64,000 nucleotides of DNA, taken from contig NZ_JAUYSS010000049.1 of NCBI RefSeq assembly GCF_030695525.1, positions 21,807 through 85,806 on the forward strand. The letters are read 5' to 3'. Of the stretch, positions 54,319 through 62,255 are shown piece by piece. Origin of the DNA: Daejeonella sp. (GTDB taxonomy: Bacteria > Bacteroidota > Bacteroidia > Sphingobacteriales > Sphingobacteriaceae). A program made the translations under genes and the position numbers. Positions within the stretch are counted from its first letter, which is position 1; every line of letters begins with the position of its first letter. The notes beneath the pieces were generated by a model. The model made no database searches. It saw only the letters and a program-made list of their open reading frames with translations, and was not told where the DNA came from.

Positions 54319-57300
54319 TCAGAATGACAATTTCAAGTTCAAACCAATATTTCGGGTACTTGGCAAGGATGCATATTCTACACCACCAGTATTACCGGTT
54401 CCTGTTGCCATTTCAGGATCAAAAGGTGCATATCTTTGGAAAAAGAACAAGTTTCTTCCTACCAAGGAGAGTTTTGCTCCCTGGATAAATCCTGTTTTAC
54501 TCATAATAGTTTTAGGAAAATTATACCCAAAAACCACCTCTCTCAATCTCAGATTAGTGCCTGAATAAGCATATAAATCCCCTACAGGAGTCCAGTTACC
54601 CACAGATGCCCAATATGTTTCAGCAGAGATACTTTTAGTATTTTTTACTCCGGCTTGGGTATAGGCATCCAGCACTAGGCCAGATTCTCTGCCCTCCAAA
54701 GATCTTTTTGAATGGCCATCGGCATCGATAATCGCCTGTGTACCTGATATTACTGTTCCACCATTCCTATAATCAATCAGGAAACTTAGTCCAAAATTAT
54801 TGAAGGAAAAATTATTGTTTAAACCCACCATATAATTAGGATTATAGTTCCCAACGTATGAATTCTTCGGAGTTAGAATAATTCTCCCATTATCATCTAC
54901 AAGTCTTCTGCCCTGACTATCTTTTGCCCAGTTCACCATGTACATATCACCATAGCTACCACCTTCAGCTGCCTTGATCATAACTTGTCTGTCATCAATC
55001 AAAATTGCCTCTCTTAAGGCTTCGGTCAACCTGATAATCTTATTATTATTGTCTGCAAAGTTCAGGTTCAGATCCCATGAAAATTTATCCTTGCGAATAG
55101 GTGAACCTGAAATTGTCAATTCAACTCCCTTATTTTCTATTAAGCCGGCATTGATGTATTGATTTACAAATAAAGAGGCATAAGGTGTTGCTACTGCTAA
55201 TAATTGGTTTTTGGTTTTGGTTACATAATATGTTGCGTCTACACCAAATCTGCCGTCAAAAAATCTCCAATCCAAACCTGCTTCAAAGGAGCTTGTTAAT
55301 TCCGGCTTATAATCACCTAAAGATCGTGTTTGAGGTGTCCTAATAACACCCCCGGGAGCAACATCAAAATAGTTTCTGTCCAGATATTGTGTTCCTCCGT
55401 AACCTGCATTTGCTAGAGTTAATCTGGCCTTTCCATAAGAAATCCATTTTGGCAAATCAATCATATCTGTTACTATTGCGGTTAAACCAACAGATGGATA
55501 GAAATAAGACTGATTAGCTTTAGGAAGTGCGGAAGACCAATCATTTCTGCCAGTCAAATCCATAAACAAATAGTCCTTATATCCCAGTGTGGTGGTGGCA
55601 TACAATGACTGAACTTGTGGAGATCTGCCAAAATAATTATTGCCTTTTGGATTCTTAGCATTCTGAATAAAAAAGAAGTCCTGACGAAATAACCCATTGG
55701 CATTCGTATTAAGGCCTTCAAACTTACTTTGTTGAATTGAGGCACCCAAATAACCATTTATATCAAAATCCCTAGATAAATCACGCTTAAAAGATAAGAG
55801 TGCATCGATGTTGGTTGAGTGGCTCTCCAATTTTGTAAGTGCATAGACAGCTCCCTGTCCGGCACTATGATAAGAATCTTCATACATTCTATCATCTGTT
55901 TTTTGGAAAGTTTTATCAATGCTTCCTCTTACCTGCAAATCAAGCCAGCTGGTAAATTTATATTTTGCAGAAAATAAACCGAGTAATCTATCCTTTGTCT
56001 CGAAAAATAAGTGTCTGTTTAATGCCCAATATGGATTAGACAAAAACACTGAACCAGGCTTCCAATAGCTTTGTTTTCTGTTTCCAACTGCATCAAAATA
56101 CTCATAATCCTGCATCTGACTTAATGGGATGCTGACAGGGGCACGATAGATTCTTGAGACTACATCTATCCTCTCATTCAGATAGGGCTTATTATCAACA
56201 TCCTCATTGATATAACTTAATTTTGTAAAAAATGACAGTTTTGAAGATACATTATTGTCAATTTTAAAATCAAAATTATGTCTGTTATAGTCATGATTTC
56301 TCAATATACCCTGGGCCATTGTATTACCATATGAAAAATATGATTGCATTTTTTCGCCCCCACCAGTAAAGCTTAATGTATTTGTATATGTACCTGCTGT
56401 TCTAAAGAAATCTTTCATCCTATTCTCCTGACCTTCCATTGAAACAGTTTTACCATTCCATAAAGTCACCTGCTGACCAGTAATCTTTGGACCCCAACTG
56501 GTTTCAGATCCCGCTGCATAAGCTCCTCCGGAACCTTGTCCAAATTGGTATTGAAATTCAGGGAGAATATTAGGCTGATCGAATGTACTGTTACCTGTGT
56601 AATCTATTGACATCTTTCCTGCCTTTGCCCTTTTGGTAGTAATTACAATGGCACCATTCTGTCCCAGACTACCATATAAAGCAGCAGCTGATGCTCCTTT
56701 CAAAATAGTCATTGATTCAACATCGTCACTGTTTATCATTCCTATACCATCCCCACCATCCCGGCCACCAGCTGTACCTCCACCCTGTGATCTTGTTGAG
56801 TTATCCATTGGTACCCCATCAATAACATACAAAGGCTGATTATTTCCACCGATCGATCTACTACCACGTAAAAGCACTTTTGATGAACTACCTGGGCCTG
56901 TTGCATTTCTGGTTATCGTTACTCCGGCAATTTTCCCCTGTAATGAATTAATCAAATTGGTTTCTTTGGCCTCATTCATTTTATCAGATTTTATTGTCTG
57001 AGCTGAATAAGTTAATGTCTTGGATTCTCTTTCGATTCCCAGGGCTGTTACAACAACTTCGCCTAAAACCTGCTGATCTTCAAGTAAGACAATGTTAATG
57101 ACACTTCTCCCATTTACTGTAACTTCCTGAGAAATATATCCAATATAACTAAAAACCAACACACCATTTTCAGGACTATTCAGGTTAAAATTACCCTGGG
57201 CATCAGTTGTTACTCCTATGTTTGTTCCTTTAACACGGACACTTACTCCTGGTAGGGTTTGTCCCTGCGAGTCTTTAACCTGACCTTTAATAATATCTTT

Positions 57301-57675
57301 TAAATCAGTTTCCTGATCGTCAATAAGTTTAATTACAATTACCTGTTCAACAACCTCAAATGTTAAAGGCTGATTTTTGAGAACTTGTCCCATTACATTT
57401 TGTATGGATCCATCAACGCTAACTACATTTACTTTCCGATTAAGATCAACCTGGTCCAAACGATAAAAAATAGAATACTTACTATTTTTTTCTATCTGTT
57501 TAAACATTTGTTTAACAGTAGTATTCGTTTCATTAAAATTGAATGACTGAGAATGTACTTCGGCACGAAGCTGAAAAATTGCTGCTAAAGTAAAAATTGC
57601 TATTAATTTCATAGCCCGGATGGTTTTTCGTCGCAATAGGTAGACGAATTCTGCATTTTGATAAAGAATTTTCAT
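54319..57675 (-). CDS. SusC-type TonB-dependent transporter with STN domain (locus B)
   Basis: A 1118-residue outer-membrane transporter. An ATG at residue 22 (MKLIAIFTLAAIF) begins the signal segment, which ends near AEVHSQ. Then come an STN domain (FNFNETNTTVKQMFKQIEKN), a carboxypeptidase-regulatory-like domain (GQVKDSQGQTLPGVSVRVKG), a plug with NNQPLYVIDGVPMDN, and the barrel ending NIGLNLKLSF. The STN domain fits signalling through the FecR/sigma pair upstream. Closely related to the SusC of locus A, including runs of identical residues in plug and barrel. Confidence 0.93.
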   Translation of the reverse strand: MKILYQNAEFVYLLRRKTIRAMKLIAIFTLAAIFQLRAEVHSQSFNFNETNTTVKQMFKQIEKNSKYSIFYRLDQVDLNRKVNVVSVDGSIQNVMGQVLKNQPLTFEVVEQVIVIKLIDDQETDLKDIIKGQVKDSQGQTLPGVSVRVKGTNIGVTTDAQGNFNLNSPENGVLVFSYIGYISQEVTVNGRSVINIVLLEDQQVLGEVVVTALGIERESKTLTYSAQTIKSDKMNEAKETNLINSLQGKIAGVTITRNATGPGSSSKVLLRGSRSIGGNNQPLYVIDGVPMDNSTRSQGGGTAGGRDGGDGIGMINSDDVESMTILKGASAAALYGSLGQNGAIVITTKRAKAGKMSIDYTGNSTFDQPNILPEFQYQFGQGSGGAYAAGSETSWGPKITGQQVTLWNGKTVSMEGQENRMKDFFRTAGTYTNTLSFTGGGEKMQSYFSYGNTMAQGILRNHDYNRHNFDFKIDNNVSSKLSFFTKLSYINEDVDNKPYLNERIDVVSRIYRAPVSIPLSQMQDYEYFDAVGNRKQSYWKPGSVFLSNPYWALNRHLFFETKDRLLGLFSAKYKFTSWLDLQVRGSIDKTFQKTDDRMYEDSYHSAGQGAVYALTKLESHSTNIDALLSFKRDLSRDFDINGYLGASIQQSKFEGLNTNANGLFRQDFFFIQNAKNPKGNNYFGRSPQVQSLYATTTLGYKDYLFMDLTGRNDWSSALPKANQSYFYPSVGLTAIVTDMIDLPKWISYGKARLTLANAGYGGTQYLDRNYFDVAPGGVIRTPQTRSLGDYKPELTSSFEAGLDWRFFDGRFGVDATYYVTKTKNQLLAVATPYASLFVNQYINAGLIENKGVELTISGSPIRKDKFSWDLNLNFADNNNKIIRLTEALREAILIDDRQVMIKAAEGGSYGDMYMVNWAKDSQGRRLVDDNGRIILTPKNSYVGNYNPNYMVGLNNNFSFNNFGLSFLIDYRNGGTVISGTQAIIDADGHSKRSLEGRESGLVLDAYTQAGVKNTKSISAETYWASVGNWTPVGDLYAYSGTNLRLREVVFGYNFPKTIMSKTGFIQGAKLSLVGRNLFFFQRYAPFDPEMATGTGNTGGVEYASLPSTRNIGLNLKLSF

Positions 57676-57742
57676 AATTTTGTTTTGTTGTTAGTTAATA
57701 CTGGCTTCCCAAAGCGTTGGGTATTAGCTATTAATTTAATTG

Positions 57743-57766
57743 CCGGGAGTGTTAGCGCACTTCCGG
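57743..57766 (-). promoter_or_regulatory. Hairpin in the FecR-SusC interval (locus B)
   Basis: Arms 57743-57751 and 57758-57766 pair over nine bases with one wobble around a 6-base loop. The same operon position, similar stem length and an A-run before it in transcription order are seen in locus A (33355-33380). Confidence 0.4.
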
Positions 57767-57794
57767 TTATTTTTTTGCTGACTTTTTCCTTATT

Positions 57795-58886
57795 TCATAG
57801 GCCTTTATCTTTTAAGTTATCACTATGGCGAATGGTTATTACCCGACCGTTTTTTTCATAGTCCAGATCAGTGGTTTCTTTCATAATTTTTAATGCCTTT
57901 TCAACATCGTTGATATTTCTAAAACTACCTGAATATTCATAATTCTTAAGATTTGTATCCTCTAAAACAATCTCAACATCATACCTACGTTCAATAATTT
58001 TTATTATTTCCTGAAATGATTTTCCATCAAAAACTAATAGATCTTCTGTCCAGCCAGTATATTCTTCCAATTGAGAGGGACTTAGTTTCTGGACTTTAAC
58101 CTCAACAATATCCGATAATTGAATATCTGAAAGGTTTTCAACTTTATCATCTGATGCATAATTTAGCTTAAAAACCTGCTGCTTCTTTACAGAAACCTTT
58201 TGAGCATTATCTGAATCAATATTTAACTTACCTTCAATCTGAACTTCACCTTCAATTACCATAGTTTCAAATGAAAGATCATCAGAATAAGCTTTGACAT
58301 TAAAGACTGTACCGATATCCCGTATGGTATAATTATCAGTATTAACAATAAATGGAACATCCCCCTTCGCGATATCAAAATAGGCCTCCCCATTCAAATA
58401 AACAGCTCTGGAAGTTTTACCAAAATCATTATTGTATTTAATTATACTTCCGGCATTTACAGAAACCTTTGTTCCATCTGGCAATACAAGTTTTCGAACA
58501 ATTCCCTTAGGCACTTTAATTTCCGTAAATGTTAATTCAGAGCCTTGTTTATAATTTAAAAAGACACTACTATTAAAATAAATGGCAAAGGCGCAAAAAA
58601 TCAATAATATTGCAGCAATTGATAGATTTCTCAGGTTGATAAGGCTCAAACTGCCATTTCCCGGGTTCTTATGAATTGCCTTTCTTAGAAACTCTGAATA
58701 AGCTTCCTCCGAATCTATAAAACCAATCTTATAATAAATAGACCTTTGCCAGGTTTCATATATCTGCAAATAAAACTCTTCATGAACCTTACTACTGCCA
58801 ATTATATGTTTTGCCATGGCAATCTCTTCTTCGTTGGCTTGCCTGGTTACATACTTTGTTATTAAAACTTTGTCTATTTCTTTCAT
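57795..58886 (-). CDS. FecR-type anti-sigma factor (locus B)
   Basis: A 363-residue single-pass inner-membrane protein. The N-terminal cytoplasmic part starts MKEIDKVLITKYVTRQANEEE; the membrane segment LSIAAILLIFCAFAIYF is near residues 88-104; the periplasmic FecR core includes LPDGTKVSVNAGSIIKYN, GEAYFDIAKG and DIGTVFNVKAYS, followed by a DUF4974-like end. It is divergent from the locus A FecR, which would keep the two signalling circuits separate. It lies between the sigma and SusC genes. Confidence 0.92.
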   Translation of the reverse strand: MKEIDKVLITKYVTRQANEEEIAMAKHIIGSSKVHEEFYLQIYETWQRSIYYKIGFIDSEEAYSEFLRKAIHKNPGNGSLSLINLRNLSIAAILLIFCAFAIYFNSSVFLNYKQGSELTFTEIKVPKGIVRKLVLPDGTKVSVNAGSIIKYNNDFGKTSRAVYLNGEAYFDIAKGDVPFIVNTDNYTIRDIGTVFNVKAYSDDLSFETMVIEGEVQIEGKLNIDSDNAQKVSVKKQQVFKLNYASDDKVENLSDIQLSDIVEVKVQKLSPSQLEEYTGWTEDLLVFDGKSFQEIIKIIERRYDVEIVLEDTNLKNYEYSGSFRNINDVEKALKIMKETTDLDYEKNGRVITIRHSDNLKDKGL

Positions 58887-58999
58887 GCTTCTTGATTTAA
58901 AGACAACTAATTACATCTATACCCCCAATACACATTAAGTTTCTGTTAAGTTTTTTATTATCCATCTGAATTCTGAGATTTTCAGAAATAGATAAGTAT

Positions 59000-59569
59000 T
59001 CATTGCATGATCAGGGAAAGGATAATTCCAATCGTATATCCCAGACTTTTCCTAAGCTTCTCTAGCGCGATAGTGATATGACGCTCCACCGTATTTTGGG
59101 AAATATTTAATCTTTCGGCGATTTCTTTGTTCTTAAGGTATTCAAAACGGCTCATTTCAAATACCAGTTTGCACTTCTCTGGAAGGGTATCTATTGCTTG
59201 CCTGATCTGTTCAGCAAGTTCCTTTTCATAATATGGATTTGTATCATGCCCCGGGATTTCATCGAGAAGCTTATTTCTGATCATATAATCCACATATTCG
59301 TTTTCAATACGCTGGTGCTTAATATGATTCATGCATTTATTCTGAACCATTTTATATAAATATGCTGTAATTGAGGTAGTAATTGATAATGTGCCGCGTT
59401 TCTCCCAAAGAGAAGTCAATGAATCAGAAGCAATTTCTTTTGAAATATCAATATCATTTATAAACTTATTCGCATAAAGTGTAAGCTTTACGAAATGAGC
59501 CTTGAATACTACTTCAAACTCTTTTGAATCTACATTCCAAATGTTTGTAGCTGAAGTATTGTCATCCAT
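59000..59569 (-). CDS. ECF sigma factor (locus B)
   Basis: A 189-residue ECF sigma factor. Region 2 spans about residues 17-80 (VVFKAHFVKLTLYANKFI, DSLTSLWEKRG) and region 4 about 125-180 (LPEKCKLVFEMSRFEYLKNKE, then RLNISQNTVERHITIALEKL). It is paired with the FecR gene 113 bases downstream. First gene of locus B; the 220 bases before it contain 7-base repeats and part of the uxuA 3' region rather than an obvious classical promoter. Confidence 0.93.
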   Translation of the reverse strand: MDDNTSATNIWNVDSKEFEVVFKAHFVKLTLYANKFINDIDISKEIASDSLTSLWEKRGTLSITTSITAYLYKMVQNKCMNHIKHQRIENEYVDYMIRNKLLDEIPGHDTNPYYEKELAEQIRQAIDTLPEKCKLVFEMSRFEYLKNKEIAERLNISQNTVERHITIALEKLRKSLGYTIGIILSLIMQ

Positions 59570-59684
59570 ATATAAACAGCCCTTTAATTGCTTCCCATGA
59601 ATTAATCTGTTGTTTTGAATTCTAAGATATAAAAAGATTCAGGAACAAAGTACCGGGAATGTTGAGGAAATCTAAGGTATCGGG

Positions 59685-59809
59685 TGGGAAATAGGGAACT
59701 GGGAATGGGAAATAGGGACCCGAAAGCTATCTGGCAGGAAAATGAGAAATGAGAGTGAATCTCAAATCTCATTTCTCATATCTCGTATCTCACATCTCAT
59801 TTCTAATAA
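59685..59809. repeat. Degenerate 7-base repeat tracts around the uxuA 3' end
   Basis: Three tracts of 7-base units: 59685-59719 (tgggaaa, tagggaa, ctgggaa, tgggaaa, tagggac), 59741-59754 (aatgaga twice), and 59761-59809 (ctcaaat, ctcattt, ctcatat, ctcgtat, ctcacat, ctcattt, ctaataa). The last includes the uxuA stop codon at 59790-59792. Segments 59742-59753 and 59768-59779 are exact inverted repeats and can form a hairpin. Confidence 0.8.
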
Positions 59810-60986
59810 TCCCATACTCCAGTCCCCTCAATTCCGCCAATCCTCTAAGGCGGCCAATTGCCGAATACCCCGGATTAGTTTTCTTATTCAGGTCATCAAG
59901 CATCTGGTGTCCGTGGTCGGGACGCATTGGAATTGATATGTTTCTGGAGTGAGATATCTTTACCAGCTGCTTTATAACGGAATACATATCTACATCCCCA
60001 TCAAGGTGATTATCCTCATAAAAATCACCCCATTCATTACGACGAGTACTTCTTAAATGGATAAAATTGATCCGATCCGCAAATTGCTCAACCATTGCTG
60101 CTAAATCATTATCTGCCCTGACACCAAACGAGCCGGTGCAAAAACAGAGTCCGTTAGACAAGGAAGGAATTGCGGTGATCAAGGCTTTAATGTCATCAGC
60201 GGTGCTGACAACCCTTGGTAGGCCAAGTATCCCATAAGGGGGATCATCGGGATGAATGACCATATTTACGCCACACTCATGTGCAACGGGAATGATTTCA
60301 CTTAAAAAATAGATTAAATTCTGGCGAAGCCGATCAGCATCAATGCCATTATACTTATCCAAAGCTTGTTGGAATTGCTCAATCGTAAAACTCTCCTCAC
60401 TGCCGGGCAGACCAGCAATTATATTTCTCGTCAGAAGATGTTTCTCATCATCCTTCATTCCGCTAAAACGAATTTTGGCACGAACAATTTCTTCGTCAGT
60501 ATAATCAGAGTCAGCACCAGGACGCTTTAGAATAAACAGATCAAAAGCAATGAATGCAGCTTTCTCAAAGCGTAATGCTTTTGATCCATCTTCCATTGTA
60601 TAAGCCAGGTCTGTTCTGGTCCAATCGAGAACCGGCATGAAATTATAAGTAATGCACTTGATACCACAGGAAGACAAATTCCTGATGCTTTGTTTGTAAT
60701 GATCAATATATTTCAGAAAGGGACCTGTTTGGGTTTTAATGTTTTCATGCACGGGTACACTTTCAACCACACTCCATACCATACCAACATCAGCGACCTC
60801 CCTTTGTCTCTTTATGATGTCTTCAAGTGGCCAAACCTCTCCATTTGGAATATGGTGTAAAGCCGATACAATTCCGGTACAACCCGCCTGACGGATATCC
60901 CACAGACTTACCGGATCATTTGGTCCATACCATCGCATGGTCTGCTGCATTGAACAGGAACCATCTATTTTATGATTTGTGCTCAT
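59790..60986 (-). CDS. uxuA: Mannonate dehydratase
   Basis: A 398-residue UxuA-family enzyme that dehydrates D-mannonate to 2-keto-3-deoxy-gluconate in the hexuronate pathway. [20 protein letters not shown] at the start, [30 protein letters not shown] and the metal/His region [14 protein letters not shown] are family signatures. The ATG overlaps the stop of the upstream SDR gene by one base (TAATG), so the two are translationally coupled; an internal ATG at residue 13 is also possible. The last residues (RNEM) are encoded by a 7-base repeat tract that carries the stop. Confidence 0.95.
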   Translation of the reverse strand: MSTNHKIDGSCSMQQTMRWYGPNDPVSLWDIRQAGCTGIVSALHHIPNGEVWPLEDIIKRQREVADVGMVWSVVESVPVHENIKTQTGPFLKYIDHYKQSIRNLSSCGIKCITYNFMPVLDWTRTDLAYTMEDGSKALRFEKAAFIAFDLFILKRPGADSDYTDEEIVRAKIRFSGMKDDEKHLLTRNIIAGLPGSEESFTIEQFQQALDKYNGIDADRLRQNLIYFLSEIIPVAHECGVNMVIHPDDPPYGILGLPRVVSTADDIKALITAIPSLSNGLCFCTGSFGVRADNDLAAMVEQFADRINFIHLRSTRRNEWGDFYEDNHLDGDVDMYSVIKQLVKISHSRNISIPMRPDHGHQMLDDLNKKTNPGYSAIGRLRGLAELRGLEYGIIRNEM

Positions 60987-61801
60987 TAAACCCCGGCAAA
61001 GATTGAGAATCCACCATCAACACAAACCATTGAACCTGTTACGAATTTAGAAGCATCGCTCAATAACCAAACCAATGCTCCCTGCAACTCATCCGGATGA
61101 CCAAACCTCTTAAAAGGAGTATTTCTGATCACCTTCTCACCACGCTCAGTAAAGGTTCCGTCAGGGTTAGTCAGTAAATTTCTGTTTTGTTCGGTAAGAA
61201 AGAAGCCCGGTGCCAGTGCATTCATACGGATACGATCACCATAACGGTTCGCTAATTCTACTGCAAACCATTGATTATAACAATCGACTGCTGCCTTACC
61301 CATATTATATCCTAAAACCCTCGTTATAGCACGCTTTGAATTCATGGATGAGATATTTACAATACTTCCCTTATCTACAGAATTAACCATCGCTTCACCA
61401 AAGATCTGGGTTGGTATTAAAGTTCCCCAGGTATTCAGATCCATTACCCGTTTCATTCCATCCAGATTCATCTTAAATATATCATCACCCGGTAACAGAA
61501 CCCCATGAGGTTGATTACCACCGGCTCCATTCACTAAGCCATCAATGCGTCCAAAAGTATCTAAAACCTTATTTTTAGCATCAATCAGTTGGGCCTCATC
61601 CATCGCATCAGCAATAAGAGCTACCGCACGTCCACCACTTTTGTTAATTGCATCCGCACGCTCATTGGCAATATCTTTATTTCTGCCTAATATCCCCACT
61701 GCACCACCGGCTTTGACAATTCCTTTAATGAATGAATCGCCAAGAATACCTGTGCCTCCGGTTACTATGATTACTTTGCCTATTAATGAGAATTCTTCCA
61801 T
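60986..61801 (-). CDS. SDR oxidoreductase, probably fructuronate/mannonate-type
   Basis: A 271-residue SDR. Nucleotide-binding GGTGILG is at residues 15-21, [10 protein letters not shown] at 91-100, and the catalytic Ser152, Tyr165 and Lys169 are present. Coupling to uxuA by a one-base overlap, and the SDR-type replacement of UxuB known in Bacteroidota, suggest it reduces D-fructuronate to D-mannonate. A 2-keto-3-deoxy or unsaturated-uronate reductase is the alternative. Cytoplasmic. Together with uxuA it shows that a hexuronate is catabolised here. Confidence 0.87.
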   Translation of the reverse strand: MEEFSLIGKVIIVTGGTGILGDSFIKGIVKAGGAVGILGRNKDIANERADAINKSGGRAVALIADAMDEAQLIDAKNKVLDTFGRIDGLVNGAGGNQPHGVLLPGDDIFKMNLDGMKRVMDLNTWGTLIPTQIFGEAMVNSVDKGSIVNISSMNSKRAITRVLGYNMGKAAVDCYNQWFAVELANRYGDRIRMNALAPGFFLTEQNRNLLTNPDGTFTERGEKVIRNTPFKRFGHPDELQGALVWLLSDASKFVTGSMVCVDGGFSIFAGV

Positions 61802-61901
61802 ATGTATTAGTTTGTTAGTTCTTGGTTGGTTTGTGGTTAGTAATTTATCGTTATTGTCAAATAATTACTACTAGTTAATTTCCATGAGCACAAATGTATA
61901 A

Positions 61902-61964
61902 TGAACCAGGATTCAGTCTTGGTTCTTTGATCAGTTGTCAGATGTCTGTTGTCAGTTGTCTGTG
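61902..61964. repeat. Degenerate 7-base tandem repeat, nine units
   Basis: Nine consecutive 7-base units: tgaacca, ggattca, gtcttgg, ttctttg, atcagtt, gtcagat, gtctgtt, gtcagtt, gtctgtg. The later units share the pattern g-t-c-N-g-N-N. Confidence 0.7.
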
Positions 61965-62134
61965 ATTTATCGTTACTGTCAAATGATATAGTATTAGTTA
62001 AGATCCTTGAGCACAAATTTAAAGTGAACAAAGTTTCGTCTCAATACTCAATACTCTTACATTAGCAAGCGACTTACGAATTTAACTTTCATGATGCCCA
62101 GGTAAATTCGTAAGTCTGAAAACTAATAGTCAAA

Positions 62135-62254
62135 TGAACCAGGATTCAGCCTTGATTCTTGATTCTTGGTTCTTGATACTTATATGAACCAGGATTCAGT
62201 CTCACTACTCAATACTCAATACTCAATACTCAATACTCAATACTCAATACTCAA
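62135..62254. repeat. 7-base tandem repeats ending at the heparinase stop codon
   Basis: A degenerate tract (tgaacca, ggattca, gccttga, ttcttga, ttcttgg, ttcttga, tacttat) restarts after a 1-base slip with tgaacca, ggattca, gtctcac and then seven perfect copies of tactcaa (62206-62254). It ends one base before the stop codon of the heparinase-family gene (62256-62258). Confidence 0.85.
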
Positions 62255-62255
62255 A

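Larger units (their letters stand above)
61802..62255. other. Repeat-rich interval between the heparinase and SDR genes
   Basis: No gene is visible in these 454 bases. It holds an imperfect direct repeat of about 80 bases (around 61838-61920 and 61962-62045), three copies of ATGAACCAGGATTCAG (starting at 61901, 62134 and 62184), an exact 14-base inverted repeat (62071-62084 and 62103-62116), and long 7-base repeat tracts. Confidence 0.7.

Noticed and set aside
25874..62254. CRISPR array for the repeated tracts
   Set aside because: Units are 7 bases, contiguous and without spacers, and no cas genes are present.
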